Below are positions 1 to 8,445 of a stretch of 64,000 bases of DNA, one piece after another. A program made the translations under genes and the position numbers. Within the stretch, counting starts at the first letter, position 1; every line of letters begins with the position of its first letter. The stretch comes from an uncultured Azospirillum sp. (GTDB lineage Bacteria > Pseudomonadota > Alphaproteobacteria > RF32 > CAG-239), in contig UQCS01000007.1 in assembly GCA_900539605.1 (NCBI GenBank), positions 4,666 through 68,665 on the forward strand, in the 5' to 3' direction. Below the pieces are notes generated by a model. That model was given only the letters and a program-made list of their open reading frames with translations, searched no databases and was not told the origin of the DNA.

Positions 1-2
1 GC

Positions 3-971
3 GGCAAGATCGACGTCGGGTCGTTTGAAAAGGCAGTTGAGTTGTTCCTCAACGAGCCCAAGGACCTTTCGCGTGAAAGTCTCGACAATCAGAAGACGAT
101 CGTGACGGCGCTGGGTTTTGACCGGGTGTACCATCTGTTCACGGATAAGCATTTCCGCGGCAGCGGCGTGGAAGCCGTTAGAAGCATTTTCGCCGCGTCG
201 ACGCCGGAACAACGTCGGATGGCTATGTCCGAGGGTCTGTTCCGCTATTATGGCGAATTGAGCGACAGCTCATGGGAAAGCTCACCCGAGATCATGGAGT
301 TTCTGGCCGGCTGTTTCGTCGAAGCTATCTTCCATTCTTTTGGGATGCATGCTTCTCCGGAACTGATCGAATATCTGGCCGACGGTTATGCTCTGAACAT
401 CGCCTATGACGAGTGTGCGGGCAAGAAAAACACCGACTACGGTCTGCTGGCGGAGGTGATGGACTATGCGTCGGAAACCGGTATCGCCGAGTTTCTGAAG
501 GACACCGAGAACCAGCTGACGGTTAAGACGCTCCAAACGACTCTGTTCCTCAAGGAAAAGAAAACCCTCGTGAGCGTCGTCAAAGCGGTCGGCTGTGCCA
601 GTCCCGATATCGAACGCAACATGCTGTTCAACGGAATTCTGCCGGAAGAAAGCGTCCAGCTGAACTTCTGCTTCCCGCAAAACTTCAGCATGCTGATGGA
701 AACGTTCGGTGCCGAAAAGGTCATATCTCTCTTCCCCGACGGCTACAAAAAGAGCTGTTTGAATCTGTGGAACTGGGTGTTGACGGATCGCGAACCGGAA
801 AAGTTCGACCGCAACAGGTGCTCCGATTATGAATGGAAGTTTGTGCTGGCTGACGACAAGCTTTGCATCCGCTACATCAATCAGGGCGGTAAGCTTTACA
901 AGGAAGATATCCTGATGCTGCTCAGCTACGGCAAGGATAACCTGATCAAGTTGTATCGCGAGAAGAAGTAG
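3..971 (+). CDS. Hypothetical protein, 5' end cut by the window edge
   Basis: The reading frame is open from the first complete codon at position 3 to a TAG at 969-971, so the true start lies to the left of the window. The TTG at 42 is only an internal candidate start. The visible part (about 322 residues) is a soluble, mostly helical, acidic protein with no signal peptide or membrane segment. It has several scattered cysteines and aromatic residues but no catalytic motif I recognise. A strong terminator follows within 25 bases, so this is the last gene of its transcription unit. I do not recognise the family. Coding is well supported by length and codon use like the neighbouring genes; function is unknown. 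Confidence 0.75.
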   Translation, partial: GKIDVGSFEKAVELFLNEPKDLSRESLDNQKTIVTALGFDRVYHLFTDKHFRGSGVEAVRSIFAASTPEQRRMAMSEGLFRYYGELSDSSWESSPEIMEFLAGCFVEAIFHSFGMHASPELIEYLADGYALNIAYDECAGKKNTDYGLLAEVMDYASETGIAEFLKDTENQLTVKTLQTTLFLKEKKTLVSVVKAVGCASPDIERNMLFNGILPEESVQLNFCFPQNFSMLMETFGAEKVISLFPDGYKKSCLNLWNWVLTDREPEKFDRNRCSDYEWKFVLADDKLCIRYINQGGKLYKEDILMLLSYGKDNLIKLYREKK

Positions 972-993
972 TTTTCATCTTCAAACTTAAAAC

Positions 994-1027
994 AAAAAGA
1001 GGTTCCGTTGTTCGGAACCTCTTTTTG
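994..1027 (+). terminator. Rho-independent terminator of the left-edge gene
   Basis: A 14-base arm (AAAAAGAGGTTCCG) and its exact complement flank a TTGTT loop and end in a run of T. It lies just after the stop at 971. Confidence 0.9.
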
Positions 1028-1060
1028 TTTTCGACTGCTGCCGAAAAACGGTACAAAAAA

Positions 1061-1087
1061 CGTATCCCGAACGGGATGCGTTTTTTT
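1061..1087. terminator. Bidirectional terminator-like hairpin
   Basis: The hairpin ATCCCG-AA-CGGGAT is extended by CGT/GCG and flanked by A6 on the left and T7 on the right. It can act on both strands and lies between convergent transcription units. Confidence 0.6.
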
Positions 1088-1150
1088 GAAATCCGATATA
1101 GAAAAAGTGATCGGAAAATCAAGGCAAAAATTCTGCCCCCGAAAAAACAA

Positions 1151-1174
1151 AACCGGGACCAATTCGTCCCGGTT
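1151..1174 (-). terminator. Terminator of cmk
   Basis: The stem AACCGGGAC/GTCCCGGTT has a CAATTC loop. On the minus strand it runs into TTTTGTTTTTT, about 20 bases after the cmk stop codon. Confidence 0.8.
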
Positions 1175-1193
1175 AGAAATACGGCAATTGGCT

Positions 1194-1853
1194 TTAGCGC
1201 CGATGGGCATCAATGTAATCGATCGCCCGTTCGGCAACTTGATCTGCCGTCAGTGTCGAAGTGTCGAAAATAATGGCGTCGTCAGCCGCTTTCAGCGGTG
1301 CGGTCGCCCGTTCGGAGTCTCGTTTGTCGCGGGCAATCATATCGGTCAACACTTTTTCAAAATCTGTAACGATTCCTTTTTGTACAAACTCATCATATCG
1401 GCGTTTTGCCCGCACTTCGGGGCCGGCGGTTATAAAAAATTTAATATCGGCATCGGGACAAACCACTGTTCCGGTATCACGCCCGTCATACACGGCACCG
1501 TTGGCCGGAGTTCCGTCGGCAAAAGTCGGATTATGTGAGAAATCCTGCTGCATCTTGAGAAGAGCGCTGCGTACCGCCGGATGAGCCGAAACAACCGAAG
1601 CTGCCTGTCCGCCGATGTCACTGCGAAAATCGGGATGGCGGGAAAGTTCCATCATTTTGACAAAAGTCATTTCCGAAGCGATTCGGGCAGCCGAAACCTG
1701 ATCGCGAACATCAAGCCCCTGCAGTACCATTTCCAATCCAACCGCACGGTAAACCATACCGGTATCAAAGTAAGCCAAATGATACTTTTCGGCCAGGGTG
1801 GCAGCCAGAGTTCCTTTGCCTGCGGCGGCAGGCCCGTCAATCGTGATAATCAT
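1194..1853 (-). CDS. cmk: Cytidylate kinase (CMP kinase)
   Basis: This enzyme phosphorylates CMP and dCMP with ATP to the diphosphates in cytosolic pyrimidine nucleotide synthesis. The protein is 219 aa, the usual length for the short bacterial form. The N-terminus MIITIDGPAAAGKGT carries the P-loop (G-P-A-A-A-G-K-G, residues 7-14). It is followed by the family's YFDTGMVYRAVG segment (about 29-40), the YDGRDTGTVV segment (about 121-130) and the arginine-rich lid (RAKRRYDE). The ATG at 1853 directly begins the conserved beta strand. It is a single gene with its own terminator at 1151-1174 and is convergent with the left-edge gene. In many alphaproteobacteria cmk precedes rpsA, but rpsA is not next to it here. 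Confidence 0.95.
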   Translation of the reverse strand: MIITIDGPAAAGKGTLAATLAEKYHLAYFDTGMVYRAVGLEMVLQGLDVRDQVSAARIASEMTFVKMMELSRHPDFRSDIGGQAASVVSAHPAVRSALLKMQQDFSHNPTFADGTPANGAVYDGRDTGTVVCPDADIKFFITAGPEVRAKRRYDEFVQKGIVTDFEKVLTDMIARDKRDSERATAPLKAADDAIIFDTSTLTADQVAERAIDYIDAHRR

Positions 1854-1968
1854 ATTTTTATGCCTGTAACGAAAACTTAACTAACATCATTGTATATTCG
1901 GGTTAAACCATAAACTCAAGCCTTGGGAACGGGTTATACAGAATTTTATTTTAACCGGGGAAATAATC

Positions 1969-2712
1969 TTGTCAAAAGCCGCCAAAATCCGTTTGTTTGT
2001 CGATCTGCCGCTAATTGAGGGGCAGTCGGTGACGTTTGCCGAAGAGCAGAGCCGCTATCTGGCTTCGGTGATGCGTCTGACCGTCAATGACGAAGTTTTG
2101 TTGTTTAACGGCCGCAACGGCGAATTTGCCGCTGTTTTGACAGCCGTGGGCAAGAAAAGTGTTCAAGCCGAAGTCCGTCGGCAAACACGGCCGTTTGTTG
2201 CCGGTGAAGATATCTGGCTTTTGTTTGCGCCGGTTAAAAAAGATCGTACCGATTATATTATCGAAAAGGCTACCGAGCTGGGAGTTAAAAAAATAATTCC
2301 GGTTATTACCCGTCATACCATTACTGACCGGGTTCGCACGGACCGTTTTGCAGCTCAGGCCGCCGAAGCGGCAGAGCAGTCGCGTCGCCTTGACGTTCCG
2401 GAAATCGGCGAAGCGGTCCGGCTGGAGTCTCTTTTGTCCGGCTGGGATCCCGAACGGCGTTTGTTTTTTATGGACGAGAGCGGCCGCGGGGCGCCGGCAC
2501 GGCAAGCCTTTGCAGCTTACTGCGGCGCATCGGCGGTTTTGGTCGGTCCCGAAGGCGGCTTTTCCGATGAAGAACTGGCAGATTTGCGCTCAAAGCCGTT
2601 TGCCGTTGCCGTCAGTCTCGGACCGTTGATTTTGCGGGCAGAAACCGCGGTTGCAGCGTCACTCAGCTTGTGGCAGGCAGTCGGCGGTCATTGGGATGGA
2701 GAAGAAAAATGA
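1969..2712 (+). CDS. rsmE: 16S rRNA (uracil1498-N3)-methyltransferase RsmE
   Basis: RsmE methylates U1498 of 16S rRNA using S-adenosylmethionine; it is a SPOUT-class enzyme. The protein is 247 aa, typical of the family. An N-terminal PUA-like part (RLFVDLPL...SRYLASVMRLTVND) precedes the SPOUT domain with KKDRTDYIIEKATELGV, VGPEGGFSDEE (near residue 193) and the SAM-loop LGPLILRAETAV near residue 220. The start is a TTG at 1969, preceded by CGGGGAAA. The stop TGA shares bases with the ATG of the next gene (ATGA at 2709-2712), so the two are translationally coupled. Confidence 0.93.
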   Translation: MSKAAKIRLFVDLPLIEGQSVTFAEEQSRYLASVMRLTVNDEVLLFNGRNGEFAAVLTAVGKKSVQAEVRRQTRPFVAGEDIWLLFAPVKKDRTDYIIEKATELGVKKIIPVITRHTITDRVRTDRFAAQAAEAAEQSRRLDVPEIGEAVRLESLLSGWDPERRLFFMDESGRGAPARQAFAAYCGASAVLVGPEGGFSDEELADLRSKPFAVAVSLGPLILRAETAVAASLSLWQAVGGHWDGEEK

Positions 2713-3431
2713 AAAGAAAGAGCAGTGCTATTCCGCCGGCGCGCCGCGCGGCTGCCAAAGCCAAAATTCCGCTTTATCAAAAGGAGTTTTACAGTTGGTT
2801 GTATGAAAGTCCGCGCCTGACCGGCTGGCTGGATAACCAGCGGTTGCTGAATATTCTGACTTTCGGTTTCAGTTCCAAAATGCTGCGTTCCTGCGCGGCG
2901 GAAATTCCGGTTTCGACCGATGTCTTGCAAATGGGCGCTACTTTCGGCGATCAAACCGGCGTGGCGGCGTCGAAAGTCGGCATTTACGGGCATTATGATC
3001 TGATTGACGTCAGTATGACTCAGCTGCGCCACCAGCGTAATAAATATTGTTATCTTTATCCTTTTATGCGCTTTGTTAATCAGGATGCTTCGGAGCCGCT
3101 CAAGCGTCAATACGATGTCATTATCTGCTATATGCTGCTTCATGAAGTGCCGTCGGCAACCCGGGTCCAGATCGTCAATAATGCGCTCGGCGCGGTCAAA
3201 CCGGGCGGCAAGGTCATTTTCATTGATTACAACAATTCGCTGATCTGGCATCCGCTGCGTTATATCGTCAAGATTTTTAACCGCTTGTACCAGCCGTTTG
3301 CCGAAAAACTGTGGAATAACGAAATTAAGAATTATGCCCGCAATCCGTCGGAGTATTTTTGGCGCAAGACCACATTTTTCGGCCGTATGTACCAAAAAGT
3401 GGTGGCCACTAAAAAAGAAGGGCTGTACTGA
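2709..3431 (+). CDS. rquA: RquA-like rhodoquinone biosynthesis protein (class I methyltransferase fold)
   Basis: A SAM-dependent methyltransferase-fold protein of 240 aa whose segments match my recollection of RquA, the enzyme that converts ubiquinone to rhodoquinone. These are YQKEFYSWLYESPR, LNILTFGFSSKMLR, LQMGATFGDQT in place of the usual glycine-rich SAM loop, YMLLHEVP, and VKPGGKVIFIDYN followed by WHPLR. Rhodoquinone lets fumarate serve as electron sink under anoxia. The start is the ATG at 2709, overlapping the rsmE stop; a longer frame from 2670 would sit inside rsmE. The C-terminal FNRLYQPFAEKLW also fits RquA. The alternative is a generic UbiE/COQ5-like methyltransferase. The bidirectional hairpin at 3411-3447 ends the unit. 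Confidence 0.72.
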   Translation: MKRKSSAIPPARRAAAKAKIPLYQKEFYSWLYESPRLTGWLDNQRLLNILTFGFSSKMLRSCAAEIPVSTDVLQMGATFGDQTGVAASKVGIYGHYDLIDVSMTQLRHQRNKYCYLYPFMRFVNQDASEPLKRQYDVIICYMLLHEVPSATRVQIVNNALGAVKPGGKVIFIDYNNSLIWHPLRYIVKIFNRLYQPFAEKLWNNEIKNYARNPSEYFWRKTTFFGRMYQKVVATKKEGLY

Positions 3432-3447
3432 CAGTCCTTCTTTTTTG
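3411..3447. terminator. Bidirectional terminator shared by rquA and the ELM1-family gene
   Basis: A near-perfect stem AAAAAAGAAGGGCTGT / ACAGTCCTTCTTTTTT overlaps the rquA stop codon. It is flanked by A- and T-runs, so it works for both convergent genes. Confidence 0.8.
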
Positions 3448-3471
3448 CTTTAAGCACTTTGCCGTTGTTTT

Positions 3472-4452
3472 TTACTTAAACAGGGCTTTGATCCGTTCAG
3501 CGATTTCGGTTGCCGGATCCAAACGCTCCATGGCGGTGGTGTTTTCAACGTTATAAGCGTTGATATCCACGGCATAACCGCCGTCAAACAATGACTGAAC
3601 AAAACGCTGGTGTTTGGGGGTCAGCCAGTTTTTGCCGTTGAAAACCATTACCGGTTTGCCTGATCCGCACGATTCGCAAGCCATCGAGACCGAATCTCCG
3701 GTGACGATGATGCGATCGGCGCAAGCATAAAAGCCCATAATCGGGTTTTCTTTTTTCTCTCCCCACAGATAAGTATAGGCCGGAATATGGGCAAGTTTTT
3801 TCATGATGATGTCTTCGGCTGATTTGCCGGTCCGGCGCGACGACGTAATCAGGATCGAACCGCTGACCTGATTGTGAACTTTCAAAATGGCATCGGCCAG
3901 CATTTCGGCGTTTTTGTCAGTAAACGGTTTATTTTTGATGGCACCGCCGACCAGTATGGCCGTCAGAGGTTTCGGCAGCGACGCAAAGACCGGAGTCCAT
4001 TTTTGCCGGGCTTCTTCAAGAGCCTGGGGCGAAATACGATGAGCGCATCCGGTAATGTAAAGCAGATTTTCACCTTCGGCTTTGCCGCGGTCGTGTTCCG
4101 GAATAACAATCAGATCCATTTCTGAGGCACCGAATTTTCCGGGAAACATCAATTGAATGATTTTGGTTTTTCCTTTTGACGCTTTCTTCAACCATAAGGC
4201 GATCGGCGCCGTACGGCGGCTGATTGATAAAACAGCGTCAGGAAAAGGTTCGCCTTTGATCGGCGCACTTTGCTTGCGGTCAATGCCGATCAGGGTTTTG
4301 CGCCGAATGCAGTTCGGAAGAGCCGCCAGTCGGTTATAAACGATTTTCTTTTCAATAATTTCAAACTCGTCGGCAATTGCCGGCAAAATTCCTCTGGCCT
4401 GTCCGACGCTACCGGCGCGGTCGTCCATAAGTGCCCAAATTGTTTTTTTCAT
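3472..4452 (-). CDS. ELM1-family protein (DUF1022, mitochondrial-fission-ELM1-like)
   Basis: A 326-aa cytosolic protein of the alphaproteobacterial family related to plant ELM1, with a GT-B glycosyltransferase-like fold. Recognisable segments are WALMDDRAGSVGQARG at the N-terminus, the IQLMFPG region, LVIPEHD, a glycine-rich AILVGGA strand, ITSSRRT, and the C-terminal VTGDSVSMACESCGSGKPVMVF. The last resembles a nucleotide-sugar binding loop. Its bacterial function is not settled, and I infer only that it may be a glycosyltransferase-like enzyme. It is monocistronic, with a good minus-strand promoter at 4497-4524 and the terminator at 3411-3447. Confidence 0.85.
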   Translation of the reverse strand: MKKTIWALMDDRAGSVGQARGILPAIADEFEIIEKKIVYNRLAALPNCIRRKTLIGIDRKQSAPIKGEPFPDAVLSISRRTAPIALWLKKASKGKTKIIQLMFPGKFGASEMDLIVIPEHDRGKAEGENLLYITGCAHRISPQALEEARQKWTPVFASLPKPLTAILVGGAIKNKPFTDKNAEMLADAILKVHNQVSGSILITSSRRTGKSAEDIIMKKLAHIPAYTYLWGEKKENPIMGFYACADRIIVTGDSVSMACESCGSGKPVMVFNGKNWLTPKHQRFVQSLFDGGYAVDINAYNVENTTAMERLDPATEIAERIKALFK

Positions 4453-4496
4453 GTTTGATAACTCTAATATTTTTATAGTAAAACGATTCGTTTCCC

Positions 4497-4524
4497 ATTA
4501 TATTATTTGTATTGATTAACACAA
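4497..4524 (-). promoter_or_regulatory. Sigma70-type promoter for the ELM1-family gene
   Basis: On the minus strand, TTGTGT (4524-4519), a 16-base spacer and a perfect TATAAT (4502-4497) precede the ATG at 4452 by about 45 bases. Confidence 0.55.
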
Positions 4525-4555
4525 TGTTTTTTTTGAGAAAAGACAGGAGGCGGCA

Positions 4556-4861
4556 ATGAAGAAACTTGCGTTGTTTTTGGCGGTTTTGATGTTGGGCTGT
4601 TCGGCGGCTGCTCAGGCGCAAATGGCGGCAACTCGCGATGCACAGTACATAGCGGTGCTGCGGGCGGTGGTCAATTATAAAATTGACGACGACGAAAATA
4701 TCCGCAATATCGAACGGCTGCGCGAAGATCGGCGCTTTAATGAAAAGGTGCAGAAAATGCTGGACAAGCTGAGTAACGAACGCAGCAAAAATACAACCAA
4801 CCGCCGGGTTTTGCAAATTCTTGAACAGGCCGGGAAAGACCTGTATAATCTTTTGGATTAA
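4556..4861 (+). CDS. Small exported hypothetical protein
   Basis: A 101-aa protein with a clear Sec signal peptide (MKK, hydrophobic core LALFLAVLMLG, cleavage expected after AAAQA near residue 21). A short helical, highly charged mature part follows, so it is probably periplasmic. The cysteine in LMLGCSAAAQA could suggest a lipobox, but the downstream AQA site looks better, so soluble export is preferred. The start is the ATG at 4556 with an AGGAGG ribosome-binding site ten bases upstream. It probably forms a short operon with the lipoprotein gene that follows. Family not recognised. Confidence 0.8.
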   Translation: MKKLALFLAVLMLGCSAAAQAQMAATRDAQYIAVLRAVVNYKIDDDENIRNIERLREDRRFNEKVQKMLDKLSNERSKNTTNRRVLQILEQAGKDLYNLLD

Positions 4862-4924
4862 GCTTTGTTTAACCAAGCGGTGATATCTTTTTGCCGGAAT
4901 ATTAACTCGAGACGGGGGAATTTG

Positions 4925-5407
4925 ATGAAAAAGTTTAAATATGCGGTGTTGAGCGCGACGGTTTTGCTGAGCGCCTGCCATCACAACGAAGTTTATTATG
5001 ACGAAAGCGTTATTGCCGTTGAAGAAACGGCGGTTGAAACTACCGGCGGTGAAGTTGTTGCAACCGCTGTTCCCGCCGCAGCCGGTCAATCGGTTATAAC
5101 GACCGAAACACCGGTGGCCGAACCAAAACAGCCCCGGGAAGAAGTTGAAATTATGAATCCGGATCAACCGGTCGAAAAGCTGGCTTACGATTCGGCTTAT
5201 GACCGTTTTCTTGACAATGTGGTGATCAAAGCCCGTTCGGACAATTATGTAACCTATGAGTATAAAGATGTCCGGGTTGACGAACTGGCACCGCTGGCTT
5301 CGCGTTATTGTGAAGAACACGGCAACCGTACCGCGGTTTTACGAAGTGTCATTCTGTATAAAAATTATGCCCGCCGGGCGACTTTTGACTGTCTGCGCTT
5401 GCAATAG
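4925..5407 (+). CDS. Small lipoprotein, hypothetical
   Basis: The predicted product is 160 aa. MKKFKYAVLSATVLLSAC is a lipoprotein signal peptide with the lipobox LLSAC, so the mature protein should be acylated at Cys18. A Pro/Glu/Val-rich linker (about 25-90) leads to a compact C-terminal part with two cysteines (SRYCEEHG and FDCLRL) that could form a disulfide. An in-frame TTG at 4865 would only add a non-signal extension; the ATG at 4925 follows GACGGGGGAA and gives a proper signal peptide. Family not recognised. Confidence 0.8.
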   Translation: MKKFKYAVLSATVLLSACHHNEVYYDESVIAVEETAVETTGGEVVATAVPAAAGQSVITTETPVAEPKQPREEVEIMNPDQPVEKLAYDSAYDRFLDNVVIKARSDNYVTYEYKDVRVDELAPLASRYCEEHGNRTAVLRSVILYKNYARRATFDCLRLQ

Positions 5408-5473
5408 ACTTTTAAAAATCCTATATAAATATCAAATATGACAGGGTTTTAAAAAGATCAGGCAAGAAGTTAA

Positions 5474-6409
5474 ATGGCAAAAGATTTATACAACATTTTA
5501 GGCGTGTCCAAAATGGCGACCAAGGCCGAAATCAAATCGGCCTACCATAAGTTGGCCCGCAAATATCATCCCGACGTAAACAAAGACAATCCGTCCGCTG
5601 CCGAAAAGTTTAAGGAAATTTCGGCAGCTTACGATATTTTAGGTGATGAAGACAAGCGCAAAAAATATGACAACAATGAGATTGACGCCGATGGCAAGCC
5701 TACCGGTTTTGGTGCCGGGTACGGCAATACATATTCCGGCGGCGGCAATCCGTTTGGTCAGGGCGGTTTTTATTCATCTTCGGGCGACCAAAATGCCAAC
5801 TTTGATTTCTCTTCCATTTTCGGCGACGATATTTTTTCGGCGTTCAACGGTGGCCAGGGTGGCCGGCATGGATTTTCGGGTGCTTCGCGCCGTTCTCGCA
5901 AGGGTGAAGACGTATCCTATACAATGCGAATCGATTTTTTGACAGCCGTGCGCGGCGGCGAACGACAAATTGCGCTCGGCGGCCGTAACATCAATGTCAA
6001 AATTCCCTCCGGAACCGTGGACGGACAAACGTTGCGTCTGAAAGGACTGGGAAATCCGGGACATTACGGCGGTGAAAACGGTGATGTCCTGATTACGCTG
6101 AATGTTGATAAACATCCTTATTTCGGCATGGAAGGGCAGAATATTACAATGGAACTGCCGATTACTGTAAAAGAGGCGGTTTTGGGCGCCAAAATCACCG
6201 TACCGACAATTGACGGTCAGGTGGCAGTAAAAGTTCCCGCCTATGCCGGCAGCGGCGACAAACTGCGCCTGAAAGGCAAAGGAGTTAAAAATCGCAACGG
6301 CCAAGGCGATCAGATCATCACCCTGAAGATTGTGGCACCGCGGATCAAAAACGCCGAATTGGAAAAAGTGCTGCAAACAATGCCGGACGAAAACATAAGG
6401 ACTTTTTAA
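5474..6409 (+). CDS. cbpA: DnaJ-class co-chaperone, CbpA-like (class B, no zinc finger)
   Basis: A 311-aa cytosolic Hsp40 that stimulates DnaK ATPase and presents substrates. The J domain occupies residues 1-68 with the diagnostic HPD in KYHPDVNKDN. A Gly/Phe-rich linker (about 75-135) is followed directly by the C-terminal substrate-binding beta domains (VRGGERQIALGGRNINVKIPSGT, VTVKEAVLGAKITVPTIDG). The four CxxCxGxG zinc motifs of true DnaJ are absent, so it is the CbpA/class B type. The stop TAA overlaps the ATG of the next gene (TAATG at 6407-6411). Confidence 0.92.
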   Translation: MAKDLYNILGVSKMATKAEIKSAYHKLARKYHPDVNKDNPSAAEKFKEISAAYDILGDEDKRKKYDNNEIDADGKPTGFGAGYGNTYSGGGNPFGQGGFYSSSGDQNANFDFSSIFGDDIFSAFNGGQGGRHGFSGASRRSRKGEDVSYTMRIDFLTAVRGGERQIALGGRNINVKIPSGTVDGQTLRLKGLGNPGHYGGENGDVLITLNVDKHPYFGMEGQNITMELPITVKEAVLGAKITVPTIDGQVAVKVPAYAGSGDKLRLKGKGVKNRNGQGDQIITLKIVAPRIKNAELEKVLQTMPDENIRTF

Positions 6410-6981
6410 TGCTGCTGGAAGCACTGCGTGATTTTGAATGGTACAACGAGCCTCGGGAAGTTTCTTTCAGTGATCGCGGGGTGAAAATTACCGCGTCCCC
6501 GCATACCGATTTTTGGCAGGATACCGTGCGTGCCTATCATAAAGATAACGGCCATTTTTTCTATGGTGGCCGGCGCGGTGCTTTTATAATGACGGCCTCT
6601 TGGCGGTTTGACAATCCCGGCGGTTTTGCCCAATGCGGTTTGATGGGACGGCTTGATGAGGAAAACTGGTTCAAAATTGCGGTGATGTCACGCAACCGTC
6701 AACCGCAAAATATCGGTACGGTAGTAACGGTTAACGGCAATTCTGATATGGCTCTGGTCCCGCTTGAAGGGACACCGGCGGATGTGTGGTTCCGCGTGCG
6801 CAAAAGTACCGACGGGGTTTATGAGTTGTCTTATTCGGTTAACGGGATTGTTTTTGCGGCGGTGCGGCGCTTTCGTCTCGGTCGTGAAAGTGCTGAAGTT
6901 GACGCCGGCGTATATATTTGCAGCCCTTCTGAGCAGGGTTACACGGCTCTGTTGTCTTCAATTGAAAATGATGCTTTGTAA
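6409..6981 (+). CDS. DUF1349-family protein (concanavalin A-like fold)
   Basis: A 190-aa protein with hallmarks of DUF1349: FEWYNEPREVSF at the N-terminus, TASPHTDFWQDT, a beta-rich core with AGFIM/ASWRFD and LMGRLDEENWFKIAV, and a closing YICSPSEQGYTA. Such proteins adopt a lectin-like jelly roll, and their substrate is generally unknown. There is no signal peptide, so it is probably cytosolic. It is translationally coupled to the cbpA-like gene by TAATG. Confidence 0.82.
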   Translation: MLLEALRDFEWYNEPREVSFSDRGVKITASPHTDFWQDTVRAYHKDNGHFFYGGRRGAFIMTASWRFDNPGGFAQCGLMGRLDEENWFKIAVMSRNRQPQNIGTVVTVNGNSDMALVPLEGTPADVWFRVRKSTDGVYELSYSVNGIVFAAVRRFRLGRESAEVDAGVYICSPSEQGYTALLSSIENDAL

Positions 6982-7126
6982 AAGGCCTTATCTCGGCCGC
7001 TTCAATTGTAACCGGGAATGGCATCGGTTTTTGGTGACCGAAAATAAAGATTCTGAGGCGTTGTATTTGAAATTGTCACGGTCAGCTTTTGAAGCGTCGG
7101 TTCTGTCCTGTGTGGTGAAAGGATCG

Positions 7127-7711
7127 TCAGTCGTAAAACCAGGCAATGCCACATTTGAACAATTTGTCACATTTGCAATGAGACGCGGCTTCGGCCGGGG
7201 ACAACGGCAGGTCGACTGCGGCATATTCGCCGTTGTCAAGGTTGGAGGGAAAACCCCGCGGCGGAACAATGCCGGTCGGACTGATAACCAAATATTGCAA
7301 ACCGTTGGCGCTGCCACCCCAGTCGGTTGAAGCGAGTTGAGAACAGGTTTTTTCGGTCAATCCGTTATAAACCATCACAAAACCTTTATTACGGGCAATT
7401 GATTTGATTGTGACTTCGCCGTTCATGACATGAAAGAGCTTTTTTCCTGTTTCGTCTTTACGAACACCGGTAGCCAGATTAAGCTCAACCACGTTTTTAT
7501 CCAAATCTTCATATGACTTCTGGTCAGCATACATGTTTTTTATATTATGTGCTGTGGTGCTGATGTCGACCACCAACTTATCGGTATTTATTTTTTCCAT
7601 TGCTTTGGTATAACCAGCAATCCCACCGATCGACAAAACACCGATAATTGCCAATACGCCTAAAATTTCGATCATTGAGCGTCCTTGTTGGCAAAGAAGA
7701 GCATGTCTCAA
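7127..7711 (-). CDS. PilS-like type IV prepilin (1)
   Basis: A 194-aa prepilin. A short leader ends in Gly at QQGRSMIE, and the predicted mature N-terminus R-S-M-I-E carries Glu at +5 as required for pilin assembly. A hydrophobic assembly helix follows (LGVLAIIGVLSIGGIAGY). The head domain has cysteines in KTCSQLA, HCKCDKLFKC and a C-terminal WFYD, resembling PilS of R64-type thin pili. A prepilin peptidase must process it but is not in the window. It is the last gene of the pilus cluster, separated from the other prepilin by a 1-kb gene-free stretch, so it may be transcribed separately. It could be a minor pilin. Confidence 0.85.
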   Translation of the reverse strand: MRHALLCQQGRSMIEILGVLAIIGVLSIGGIAGYTKAMEKINTDKLVVDISTTAHNIKNMYADQKSYEDLDKNVVELNLATGVRKDETGKKLFHVMNGEVTIKSIARNKGFVMVYNGLTEKTCSQLASTDWGGSANGLQYLVISPTGIVPPRGFPSNLDNGEYAAVDLPLSPAEAASHCKCDKLFKCGIAWFYD

Positions 7712-8333
7712 GTTTTAGTCTCCAAAACATTTAATTTTTTATACCTTTACATATTATTTCACTCGAGAGGAAAATACAAGTCTTTTTGTTTAATTCTATA
7801 GATGTCATTTTGCCTCTAATCAGTTGAATTGTATCTGTTTTTTTTTTTTTTTTTTGTTGCAAAAAAGAGGTGCCTCGGCGGTCATTTTTTGGGCCTTAAC
7901 GGCGATGCCGGTTTTAAAATAGTATGTCATTTAAGGAAGAGGATTTCAAGCACACGTTGAGCAGAGCGAATCTTCCGATTCGTTACGATACGACGAAGTG
8001 AAAAATACACTTTGAGGATGAGCTCTGTAACCGAGTTTTGACGAATACTCAACCGCTGTTACGTCGGTTTTGGTTGGTAATAAGGAAAATGACCGTTTTT
8101 CTAAAAGCCGGGGATTTTCAATCTGCAAATTCAGATTATCTGATTTCGGTATGGTCTGTTGTAGCTTAATCTGTCGTTTAAGGATCGGTATAAAACAAAT
8201 ACAGATATTGAGAATTGTTTTTATAAAAATTGATGCAGGGCTTTGCATATGCTGCCGGGGGCAAAAATACGTTCGACTTTACCGGGAGGCAAGGCAAAAA
8301 ATAGCCTCGGGCTCTGTCAGAGGTACGGGATAA
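7712..8333. other. Gene-free stretch between the two prepilins, left part
   Basis: No convincing reading frame is present. It contains an 18-T homopolymer (7838-7855), AT-rich sequence and a few weak hairpins, for example around 8282-8311 (GGAGGC/GCCTC). The right part of the gap holds the repeated structured elements listed separately. Confidence 0.6.
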
Positions 8334-8445
8334 ACATCTGCGAGCTAACGCAAGCGGTCTTAACTATTCCGAACGATGTTCGTTCAGCCCAAAGGTGGTG
8401 CAAGTCTAATGACTGGATTGGAATCCTGCATCTGCCTGTAAAGCA
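8334..8445 (+). repeat. Element X, copy 1 (about 110 bp imperfect direct repeat)
   Basis: It is roughly 70 percent identical by eye to 8586-8705. The shared blocks are CTAACnCAAG, TTCCGAACnATGTTCG (a CGAAC/GTTCG hairpin kept in both copies), a CAAAGG block, GCAAGnCTnATGnCTGG and a terminal CCTG. It is non-coding and lies directly before the structured element A. Confidence 0.55.

Noticed and set aside
1008..1538. 176-aa plus-strand frame opposite cmk
   Set aside because: It begins inside a terminator and overlaps the well-supported cmk gene; the translation is unlike any protein I know.
7838..7855. 18-T run as a terminator
   Set aside because: No stable hairpin precedes it on either strand; listed only as low-complexity sequence.
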